Source: Sediminibacterium sp. C3 (lineage in GTDB: Bacteria > Bacteroidota > Bacteroidia > Chitinophagales > Chitinophagaceae). From it: a stretch of 64,000 nt of DNA. Made by a program: the position numbers and the translations under genes. The notes under the pieces are model-generated. The model had not been told where the DNA came from. It worked only from the letters and a program-made list of their open reading frames with translations, and made no database searches. The stretch is taken from the NCBI RefSeq assembly GCF_000508085.1, contig NZ_KI669560.1, positions 1,508,964 through 1,572,963 of the forward strand. The letters are read 5' to 3'. Below are positions 25,825 to 33,538 of this stretch, piece after piece. Every line of letters begins with the position of its first letter. Positions within the stretch are counted from its first letter, which is position 1.

Positions 25825-27273
25825 TTATTTATTTCCCTTTTTGGAAATCAGTAACAGGCCTATGAAAGTAAGTGCTCCATTGATAATCAACAGTTCTAAT
25901 CCCACTTCATAGGAACCTAATAAGTCTTTCTGAAACTTATCTAATAGGAAACAAATGATTGGTGCAGCAACACAAACATAGGGTACCCATTTGTCGTTCA
26001 CCATTCTTTTGGTAATTATGCCGAATGTAAACAAGCCCAATAAAGGTCCGTAAGTATAGGCTGCAATTTTTAGCAATAAGCCAATCATACTGGGATCATT
26101 CACCCATTTGAAAATTAAAACAAAAACAAGGAATATAGCTGCAAAAGTTAAATGCACTCTTTGTCTGATTTTTTTCTGAGTTGCTTCATCTAAATCAGCT
26201 CTTCGCTGAATACCAATTATATCAATACAAAAAGTTGATGTTAAAGCGGTGATGGCTCCATCAGCACTGGGAAATAATGCAGATATAAGTGCAATAATGA
26301 ATATTACGGATACAATCGGAGGCATATGTTCCATTGCCAGTACAGGGAATATTTTATCACCGGTTGCGCCTACATTCAATCGTTCTGCATACAGGTACAA
26401 TAGTCCACCAAGGAAAAGGAAAATAACAATCACAGTAGCCAGTGTAATGGCCATTGACATCACATTTTTCTGAGAATCTTTCAGTGTTTTAACGGAGATG
26501 TTTTTTTGCATCATTTCCTGATCCATGCCTGTCATGGTTACTGTTATGAATGCTCCGGCAATGATTTGTTTCAAAAAGAAAAATTTACTGTTGGGATCTG
26601 TTACGAAAATGGTAGAATATCCTCTGTCGTTCATTGCCTGAAGACTTTCGGCGAATCCCATATCCATTTGATTCAAAATATAGAATACACAAATGACCAA
26701 CCCCGCCAGCATACAAGTGGTTTGTAGGGTATCTGTGTAAACAATGGTTTTTACTCCTCCTTCATAAGTGTAGAGTAAAATCATGATGAGGATGATTAAA
26801 GTAGTTGCCCAGAATGGTACATTGAAACTGTTTAAAATAGTTTCCTGTAAAATATTAACCACCAGGTATAATCTGGCTGTTGCGCCAAGGGTTCTGGATA
26901 GAATAAAAAAAGAGGAACCGGTTTTATAGGCATTGAAACCCATTCTGGAACTTAGATAGTGATAGATGGATGTTAAATTCAGCCTGTAATAAAGAGGAAG
27001 TAGTATGTAGGCAATCATGGCATAGCCTATCAGGTAACCCAGTGTAATCTGAATATAGGCAAAGGATTCTTTTGCAACTGCTCCTGGTACACTTACAAAA
27101 GTGACACCGCTTAAGGAAGTTCCTACCATACCGAATGCCACCAACATCCAGTTACTATTCTTATTTCCAATAAAAAAAGAATGGTTATCACTATTCTTTC
27201 CGGTATACCAAGCAACTGCCAGTAAAATCAGAAAATACCCAATTACAAAGGAAAAAAGCAATAATGGAGACAT
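25825..27273 (-). CDS. Sodium:solute symporter (SSS family)
   Basis: A 482-residue inner-membrane transporter with about 13 hydrophobic segments. Conserved SSS features include VAFGMVGTSLSGVTFVSVPG in the first segments, YEGGVKTIVYTDTLQT in the middle and ALFPSADGAITALTSTFCID further on. It imports an unidentified solute with sodium. It appears to be the first gene of the minus-strand operon running to hpt and perhaps the VWA gene. Confidence 0.92.
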   Translation of the reverse strand: MSPLLLFSFVIGYFLILLAVAWYTGKNSDNHSFFIGNKNSNWMLVAFGMVGTSLSGVTFVSVPGAVAKESFAYIQITLGYLIGYAMIAYILLPLYYRLNLTSIYHYLSSRMGFNAYKTGSSFFILSRTLGATARLYLVVNILQETILNSFNVPFWATTLIILIMILLYTYEGGVKTIVYTDTLQTTCMLAGLVICVFYILNQMDMGFAESLQAMNDRGYSTIFVTDPNSKFFFLKQIIAGAFITVTMTGMDQEMMQKNISVKTLKDSQKNVMSMAITLATVIVIFLFLGGLLYLYAERLNVGATGDKIFPVLAMEHMPPIVSVIFIIALISALFPSADGAITALTSTFCIDIIGIQRRADLDEATQKKIRQRVHLTFAAIFLVFVLIFKWVNDPSMIGLLLKIAAYTYGPLLGLFTFGIITKRMVNDKWVPYVCVAAPIICFLLDKFQKDLLGSYEVGLELLIINGALTFIGLLLISKKGNK

Positions 27274-27350
27274 GGCAATTCGTTTGGTTTAAAGAATTTT
27301 GTAAAGTAGTAAAAATAATTAAGGTATTTTGTCTGTCCTAATAGTATACA

Positions 27351-27890
27351 ATGAAAATTAAAAATATTGCAGTGTTCTGCGGGTCAAAGTCGGGTAACGA
27401 TCCCCGATTTTTAGAAGAAACGATGATTCTTGGAAAATTAATGGCTGAAAATGGTATCAGATTAATTTACGGAGGCGGCAATAAAGGATTGATGGGTGCT
27501 GTGGCTGATGCTGTAATGGATGGGAAAGGAGAAGTTACCGGAATTATTCCGGAAGTGTTATTGGAATGGGAACATGAACACAAGGGTATTACCGATTTAC
27601 GCGTTGTGGGCGATATGCATAGTAGAAAAAAAATGCTTTATGAACTTTGTGACGCAGCCATTATTTTGCCCGGAGGTAACGGCACACTGGATGAGCTTTT
27701 TGAAATGCTTACCTGGAATACACTTAAGATTCACAACAAAAAAATTGTCTTGCTAAACGTCAATGGATACTACAATCATTTGATTGCGCATATTGACACG
27801 ATGTTTCAACAGGGTTTTCTTTATGAAGACTGGAAGCAACGTTTATTAGTTGCCGGTTCTGCTTCGGAAGCTATTTCTTTTTTGAGTTAA
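27351..27890 (+). CDS. LOG-family nucleotide 5'-monophosphate phosphoribohydrolase (TIGR00730)
   Basis: A 179-residue Rossmann-fold protein with GGGNKGLMGAVADAV and the signature LPGGNGTLDELFEMLTW, the PGGxGTxxE motif of the LOG (cytokinin-activating) family. Such enzymes release the base from nucleoside 5'-monophosphates. The 3' end overlaps the convergent outer-membrane protein gene by 20 bp. A TATTTTG element about 20 bp upstream resembles a -7 box. Confidence 0.9.
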   Translation: MKIKNIAVFCGSKSGNDPRFLEETMILGKLMAENGIRLIYGGGNKGLMGAVADAVMDGKGEVTGIIPEVLLEWEHEHKGITDLRVVGDMHSRKKMLYELCDAAIILPGGNGTLDELFEMLTWNTLKIHNKKIVLLNVNGYYNHLIAHIDTMFQQGFLYEDWKQRLLVAGSASEAISFLS

Positions 27891-28470
27891 GATAGAATCC
27901 AAATCCACCGCGAAAAATGGGTTGAGGGTCGCCGGCAATACCATCTCTGTATGGAGAATTGACTGCCTGGTTTAAATCGATCATGATGGTTAAATAAGAC
28001 AATTGTCTGCCAATTTCTCTGGTACCATAACCAATACCAGCAAGCATACTTGGCGCTTGTAATTGTAATCTGGTAGTTTGACCACTGATAGGGTCGGTTC
28101 GGGAAGAACTGATCCAGTTATATTCGGGTTGTATTTGTAAATGCAGAAAGGAAACGGGCCAAACCCTTAAAAAAGCACCACCTCCGTAATTAAAGTTTTT
28201 GTATTTGAAAGAATTAAATGCTGATGCACTTTGTGAATAATAATTGAAATTCATGGCTACTCCAACGTCTACCCAGTTATTCAAACTATAGCCAATGGTT
28301 GGGTTTAATCCCACATTAAAAAAGCGGTTGGATAAACCCAGGTTTAAACTTGAACCTATAAAAACTCTGTTCCTGTCAAATCCTACTGGTTCTTCCGGTT
28401 TCTCCATTTGAGCAAAACCAGCGAAACAAGAACTTATTAATATTGCGAAAATCAACACACACTTTTTCAT
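27871..28470 (-). CDS. Outer-membrane beta-barrel-like protein of unknown function
   Basis: A 199-residue protein with signal peptide ending at AGFAQ. The mature part alternates polar and hydrophobic residues with many Tyr, Phe and Asn (NRFFNVGLNPTIGYSLNNWV, FLHLQIQPEYNWI), as in small outer-membrane barrels, and ends in FGFYLNSKKK. The function is not known. It overlaps the convergent LOG gene by 20 bp, and there is a 23 bp gap from the upstream GlcD-like gene. Confidence 0.75.
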   Translation of the reverse strand: MKKCVLIFAILISSCFAGFAQMEKPEEPVGFDRNRVFIGSSLNLGLSNRFFNVGLNPTIGYSLNNWVDVGVAMNFNYYSQSASAFNSFKYKNFNYGGGAFLRVWPVSFLHLQIQPEYNWISSSRTDPISGQTTRLQLQAPSMLAGIGYGTREIGRQLSYLTIMIDLNQAVNSPYRDGIAGDPQPIFRGGFGFYLNSKKK

Positions 28471-28493
28471 AGCTGAACTTTTAGTAAAAATAG

Positions 28494-29906
28494 TTAATCC
28501 CTGCTGTCGAATATTTTTCCTGCATTTAAAATATTGTTAGGATCAAAAGCTTTTTTTATATCTCTCATCAATTGAATGGCAGATTGGCTGAAAACTGTTT
28601 CCATATAGGGTTTTTGAATGAGACCGATTCCATGTTCTGCACTGATGGTACCTCCCAGTTTTTTTACGATTGCAAACAGGGATTGCAAAATGGCTGTCAT
28701 TTCCGGATTGCCATGGCTGTTTTTTATTGTTGGATGATTGATACGTATGTGGAGATTTCCATCTCCTGCATGACCATAACAAACTACTTTACAACCATGC
28801 TGTTGTCCTAATTCTTTCACACTTTTAATAAGGGTAGGCAACTCTGCACGAGGCACCACGGTATCTTCTTCAATGGTGTATCCTTCCAGTTTTACCGCCT
28901 CCGCCGCTTTTCTTCGCAATTGCCATAGGGCTGCTTTTTGTTGTGCATCATCTGCAAATAAAATATCGCCTGCATCAAAACTGGACAACAACTCTGCAAT
29001 GGCTTCCATTTCCTGCATTAAGACATCCATATTATTTCCATCCACTTCTATAATCAGATGACCTTCCATTTCATCTGTAACTGGAACAACATTGCTGTCT
29101 ACCATTTTGCTTACAATCTGCAATGCATTAATTTCTATTAATTCCAATGCACTGGGTGTGAAGCCTGCTCTGAAAATGGCACTAACCGCTGCTCCTGCTT
29201 TTTCAAGTGAAGCAAAGGGTACCAGCATCAGTAAATCGTATTTGGGTAGGGGAATTAGCTTCAATACAATTTTTGTAACAATGGCCAGTGTTCCTTCGCT
29301 GCCAACGATTAGTTGGGTTAAATTATACCCTGTAGCGTTTTTTAAAACATTGGCTCCGGTCCACATTACTTCACCTGTTGGCAATACAATTTCCAGATTG
29401 AGTACATAATCTTTTACCACTCCGTATTTAACTGCTTTGGGGCCTCCACTGTTTTCAGCAATATTACCTCCTATAAAACAACTGCCTTTGCTGCTAGGAT
29501 CCGGCGGATAAAACAACCCTTTTTCTTTAACAGCATCCTGTAAAACTTCCGTAATTACGCCAGGTTCGGTTATTACCTGCAGATTGCGTTCATCAATGGT
29601 TAAAATTTTATTCAGTTTTTCCGTGGACAGCAAAACACCCCCCAAATGAGGCAATGCACCTCCGCTCAGGCCCGTACCTGCTCCTCTGGGAGTAACGGGT
29701 ATTTGATGCTCGTTGCAGAGTTTCATAATGGCGGCTATTTCCTCTGTATTAGAGGGTTTGATTACAACCTCCGGTATATATACCAGCTTCTCAGTTTCGT
29801 CGTGGCTGTATTCCATTAAGGTCTCTTTATCTGCCAAGACCTGGTCTTTGCCTACGATTTCCTGAAACCTGTTTAAAATAGCGGTAGTTATCTTTCCCTG
29901 CTGCAT
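28494..29906 (-). CDS. FAD-linked oxidase, GlcD/D-lactate dehydrogenase type
   Basis: A 470-residue enzyme. The PCMH-type FAD-binding domain fills the first 220 residues (PVTPRGAGTGLSGGALP; GSCFIGGNIAENSGGPKAVKYG), and the C-terminal FAD-oxidase domain has HAGDGNLHIRIN and the ending SAEHGIGLIQKPYM. It oxidises a 2-hydroxy acid such as glycolate or D-lactate. The substrate is not decided by sequence. It is divergent from pckA, and the shared 128 bp intergenic region holds a palindromic site at 29955-29975. Confidence 0.9.
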   Translation of the reverse strand: MQQGKITTAILNRFQEIVGKDQVLADKETLMEYSHDETEKLVYIPEVVIKPSNTEEIAAIMKLCNEHQIPVTPRGAGTGLSGGALPHLGGVLLSTEKLNKILTIDERNLQVITEPGVITEVLQDAVKEKGLFYPPDPSSKGSCFIGGNIAENSGGPKAVKYGVVKDYVLNLEIVLPTGEVMWTGANVLKNATGYNLTQLIVGSEGTLAIVTKIVLKLIPLPKYDLLMLVPFASLEKAGAAVSAIFRAGFTPSALELIEINALQIVSKMVDSNVVPVTDEMEGHLIIEVDGNNMDVLMQEMEAIAELLSSFDAGDILFADDAQQKAALWQLRRKAAEAVKLEGYTIEEDTVVPRAELPTLIKSVKELGQQHGCKVVCYGHAGDGNLHIRINHPTIKNSHGNPEMTAILQSLFAIVKKLGGTISAEHGIGLIQKPYMETVFSQSAIQLMRDIKKAFDPNNILNAGKIFDSRD

Positions 29907-29954
29907 GAAAGCTGAAATTAAATTTTGGTAAAAATACGGTTGAGGGGGCTAAAA

Positions 29955-29975
29955 TTTGTGTAAATCGTACACAAA
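29955..29975. promoter_or_regulatory. Palindromic operator-like site between the GlcD-like gene and pckA
   Basis: TTTGTGTA (29955-29962) and TACACAAA (29968-29975) form a perfect 8 bp inverted repeat around a 5 bp spacer. Its centre lies about 40 bp upstream of the pckA -7 element. The TGTGT/ACACA core resembles sites for Crp/Fnr-type regulators. Confidence 0.65.
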
Positions 29976-30001
29976 TAATGCAATCAAATTATTAAACAGT
30001 G

Positions 30002-30009
30002 TACTTTTG
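30002..30009 (+). promoter_or_regulatory. -7 element of pckA
   Basis: TACTTTTG fits the Bacteroidota TAnnTTTG element, 25 bp before the chosen ATG. No TTTG is present 19 bp upstream, which would fit a promoter that needs an activator bound at 29955-29975. Confidence 0.65.
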
Positions 30010-30034
30010 TATACTAACTAACGATTGTTTGCAT

Positions 30035-31639
30035 ATGTCATTACCAACTTTATCATTAGATTTTTCAAAGTTATCAGCCTTGGGTTTAAAGAATGAAAAT
30101 GGAGTACACTATCAGTTGTCTCCGGAAACCTTAGTAGAACAGGCATTATTGAAAGGGCAGGGTGTGTTGAATAACTCGGGAGCACTTTGCATTAAAACGG
30201 GTGAATTTACAGGCAGAAGTCCGCAGGATAAATTCATTGTAAAAGATGCTATTACAGAAGATACAGTTCATTGGAATAACTTCAATATTCCCATTGATGA
30301 AAAATATTTTCATCAGTTAAAGGCTAAAGTATTGGACTATCTGGGTCAACAAGAGGAAGTGTGGGTGAGAGATGCTTATGCCTGTGCTGATCCCAACTAC
30401 AGATTAAACATCCGTGTGATTAATGAAAACCCCTGGAGCAACTTGTTTGCCTATAACATGTTCTTAAGACCAACAGAAGAAGAATTGGTAAATTTTGAAC
30501 CGGAATGGCATATTATTCAGGCACCGGGCTTTAAAGCAGATCCTGCTGTGGATGGCACGCGTCAACACAATTTTGCCATTGTTTCTTTTACGCATAAAAC
30601 CATTTTAATTGGAGGCACTGGATATACCGGTGAAATGAAAAAAGGAATATTCACTATTTTGAATTATATCTTACCTCAGCAGAAAAATGTATTAAGCATG
30701 CACTGCAGCGCCAATATGGGTAAGGAAGGAGACGTGGCTGTTTTCTTTGGCTTGAGCGGTACTGGTAAAACAACATTGAGTGCAGATCCCAACAGAAAAT
30801 TAATTGGGGATGATGAACACGGCTGGACCAATAATAGTGTGTTCAATTTTGAAGGTGGATGTTATGCAAAAACCATTGACCTGAGTGAAGAAAAAGAACC
30901 TGAAATATTCCGTGCCATCCGTCCGGGAGCGTTGGTAGAAAACATTGGATTCGTTAATGGAACCAATGAAATTGATTTTGCTTACAAAGGCATTACTGAA
31001 AATACAAGAGTAAGTTATCCGCTTCATTTTATTTCGAATGCACAGGAGCCAAGTATTGGAGGATTACCTAAAAATTTGTTCTTTTTAACTTGTGATGCTT
31101 ATGGAGTTTTACCTCCCATCAGCAAATTAAGTCCGGGTCAGGCAATGTATCAGTTCATCAGCGGATATACAGCCAAAGTAGCCGGAACAGAAGCAGGTGT
31201 TACTGAACCTAAATCTACATTCAGTGCTTGCTTTGGTGCTCCCTTCCTTCCATTACATCCGGGAAAATATGCTGAAATGCTGGGTGCAAAAATGAAGGAA
31301 CATCAGGTGAATGTTTGGATGATTAATACAGGATGGAGCGGCGGTTCTTATGGTACAGGCAGCCGTATGAAACTTAGCTATACTAGAGCCATGATTACAG
31401 CTGCTTTAAACGGAAGTTTGGATAATGTGCAATTTGAAAAACATCCTGTTTTTGGTATGATGATTCCTACGACTTGTGAGGGAGTACCTAGCGAAATATT
31501 AAATCCTAAATCAACCTGGAAAGATGCAGCAGCATATGATGCAACGGCTAAAAATCTTGCCCAGCAATTTGTAAAGAATTTTGAAAAATATGCAGCCGGT
31601 GTTTCGGCAGAGATTCTGGCGGCTGCCCCAATCGTTTAA
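30035..31639 (+). CDS. pckA: Phosphoenolpyruvate carboxykinase (ATP)
   Basis: The product has 534 residues from ATG 30035; an upstream in-frame ATG at 29999 lies within or before the -7 element and is rejected. The enzyme converts oxaloacetate and ATP to phosphoenolpyruvate, the entry step of gluconeogenesis. The kinase-1a P-loop GLSGTGKTT is at about residues 239-247, followed by LIGDDEHGW (metal-binding Asp region), and FTGRSPQDKF in the N-terminal substrate region. Length and motifs match the ATP-dependent form. It is a single-gene unit with its own terminator. Confidence 0.97.
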   Translation: MSLPTLSLDFSKLSALGLKNENGVHYQLSPETLVEQALLKGQGVLNNSGALCIKTGEFTGRSPQDKFIVKDAITEDTVHWNNFNIPIDEKYFHQLKAKVLDYLGQQEEVWVRDAYACADPNYRLNIRVINENPWSNLFAYNMFLRPTEEELVNFEPEWHIIQAPGFKADPAVDGTRQHNFAIVSFTHKTILIGGTGYTGEMKKGIFTILNYILPQQKNVLSMHCSANMGKEGDVAVFFGLSGTGKTTLSADPNRKLIGDDEHGWTNNSVFNFEGGCYAKTIDLSEEKEPEIFRAIRPGALVENIGFVNGTNEIDFAYKGITENTRVSYPLHFISNAQEPSIGGLPKNLFFLTCDAYGVLPPISKLSPGQAMYQFISGYTAKVAGTEAGVTEPKSTFSACFGAPFLPLHPGKYAEMLGAKMKEHQVNVWMINTGWSGGSYGTGSRMKLSYTRAMITAALNGSLDNVQFEKHPVFGMMIPTTCEGVPSEILNPKSTWKDAAAYDATAKNLAQQFVKNFEKYAAGVSAEILAAAPIV

Positions 31640-31678
31640 CTATTGATTGCTAAAGTTTTTCGATTGTTTGCCTTAAGT

Positions 31679-31704
31679 GCCCCGAGTTTAACTCGGGGCT
31701 TTTT
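31679..31704 (+). terminator. Terminator after pckA
   Basis: GCCCCGAGT (31679-31687) pairs with ACTCGGGGC (31691-31699) around a 3 nt loop, followed by TTTTTA. Confidence 0.92.
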
Positions 31705-31745
31705 ATTTGTAAGATGTTAAAGGCAAAAAGGGGTATTGTAGTAAA

Positions 31746-32381
31746 TTAAAACAATCCAAAAAGCATACCATCCACTTTGCTGATAATTTCACCAAACTGT
31801 TCGTCGTTTTCAGCAAATTTGTTTTTATCGCAATCAATTACCAATAACGGCCCTTCTTTGTAACCGTCAATCCATTTGTTGTAATATTCATTCAGTTTTT
31901 TCAGATAGTCGAGTCTTATATTCTCTTCGTATTCTCTACCCCTTTTCTGAATCTGTGATACCAGGGTAGGAACCGATGCTTTTAGATAAATTAACAAATC
32001 CGGAGGCTGCACCATGGTTTTGAGGGTTTGGAAAAATTGATAATAATTATCAAAGTCTCTTTTACTCATCAGTCCCATTTCATGCAAATTCGGAGCAAAA
32101 ATATTGGCATCCTCATAAATGGTTCTATCCTGAATTACGGTTTCAGTACCATGTTGAATATCGAGTAGTTGATTCAGGCGACTGTTTAAAAAATAAATCT
32201 GAAGGTTGAAGCTCCAGCGGGGCATGTCTTCATAAAAATCCATCAGATATGGATTGGTATCTACATTTTCAAACTGTGGAATCCATCTATAGTGTTTGCT
32301 AAGCATTTCGGTAAGGGTGGTTTTTCCAGCGCCGATATTACCTGCTATTGCAACGTGTTTAGGTTTTTTAGGTTTTGCCAT
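31746..32381 (-). CDS. Deoxynucleoside kinase
   Basis: A 211-residue enzyme of the deoxynucleoside kinase family. The P-loop GNIGAGKTTLTE is near the N-terminus, QDRTIYEDANIFA takes the place of the ERS motif, and KRGREYEENI forms the lid region. It phosphorylates deoxynucleosides for DNA precursor salvage; the preferred nucleoside is not clear. It is 59 bp downstream of trpS on the same strand. Confidence 0.9.
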   Translation of the reverse strand: MAKPKKPKHVAIAGNIGAGKTTLTEMLSKHYRWIPQFENVDTNPYLMDFYEDMPRWSFNLQIYFLNSRLNQLLDIQHGTETVIQDRTIYEDANIFAPNLHEMGLMSKRDFDNYYQFFQTLKTMVQPPDLLIYLKASVPTLVSQIQKRGREYEENIRLDYLKKLNEYYNKWIDGYKEGPLLVIDCDKNKFAENDEQFGEIISKVDGMLFGLF

Positions 32382-32440
32382 TGGACTGTTCTGTTAAAGT
32401 GTGCAACTTATGTAAACTAATTTAAAATAAATGAAGCTCC

Positions 32441-33451
32441 CTAATAATTTAGTCCAACTGCATTCCGAACCATGGTTAAAGTTTCTGAAGCCCTGGCCCT
32501 TCCTTTATCTGCCCCTTGTTTTATAATTCTGTGTAACTCATCCGTATTGGCCAGTAAATCAGCAGCTTTTTCCCTGATTGGTTTTATAAACTGCACCATA
32601 TCTTCTGCCAATTGCTTTTTCATATCCCCATATCGAATAATACAATTCCCCTGAGAACTTGCATTAAAGTCTGCTTCAAATTTTGCCAATGTATCCTGTG
32701 CACTTACCAACTTCATCATGGTGAACAGATTTTGTATATAATCTGGTTTCTCAGAATTGGGTGTTTCCGGTCCCTGATCAGTTTTTGCTTTCATGATTTT
32801 TTTACGAATTAAATCGTCGTCATCGGCAAGGTAAATGGTAGCATTTTGGTTCTCACTCTTACTCATTTTCCCATTACCGTCCAGACCCATAATCCGGATC
32901 AGTTCATCTCCATAATTAAATGCATAGGGAAGTGGGAATACTTCTCCATAACGATAATTGAATCTGTCTGCAAAATTTCTGGCCATTTCAAGGTGCTGTT
33001 CCTGGTCTTTACCAACCGGCACTTTTACTGCACGTTGAATGATAATGTCCGCAGCCTGTAATACAGGATAGGTTAACAATCCCGCGTTTACATTTTCAGG
33101 TTGTAATCTAACTTTTTCCTTAAACGTAACGGTTTTTTCCAGCTCTCCTTTATAAGAAAGCATATTTAAATACAAGTAGAGTTCAGCAATTTCAGGTATA
33201 TCGCTCTGAACATAAAATGCCACTTTCTGAGGATCTAATCCGCAGGCAATATTTTCTGCAATAACACGATAGACGCTGTTCTTTAACTCCTTTGTATCAG
33301 GATGGGTGGTTAAACTATGCCAGTTGGCTACAAAAAAATAACAATTAAAATCGTCCTGCATGCGAACATAATTCCGCATGGCACCAAAATAATTTCCTAG
33401 GTGAAGGAACCCTGTAGGTCGGATTCCACTTACAACAACCTCTTTTTCCAT
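32441..33451 (-). CDS. trpS: Tryptophan--tRNA ligase
   Basis: The product has 336 residues from ATG 33451 (MEKEVVVSGIRPTG); an ATG at 33496 would add 15 residues without family similarity. The class I synthetase motifs are TGFLHLGNYFG (HIGH-type, with HLGN) and GKMSKS. It charges tRNA-Trp in the cytoplasm. It is divergent from recG, with a short intergenic region that must also hold the recG start. Confidence 0.96.
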   Translation of the reverse strand: MEKEVVVSGIRPTGFLHLGNYFGAMRNYVRMQDDFNCYFFVANWHSLTTHPDTKELKNSVYRVIAENIACGLDPQKVAFYVQSDIPEIAELYLYLNMLSYKGELEKTVTFKEKVRLQPENVNAGLLTYPVLQAADIIIQRAVKVPVGKDQEQHLEMARNFADRFNYRYGEVFPLPYAFNYGDELIRIMGLDGNGKMSKSENQNATIYLADDDDLIRKKIMKAKTDQGPETPNSEKPDYIQNLFTMMKLVSAQDTLAKFEADFNASSQGNCIIRYGDMKKQLAEDMVQFIKPIREKAADLLANTDELHRIIKQGADKGRARASETLTMVRNAVGLNY

Positions 33452-33538
33452 AGTCGCGAAGATAAATATTGAGGTTGGTTTTTTGTGGCAGACCAAAAAA
33501 GAATTCGGAAATTGTAGCCCGAAACATATTTTAATCTT

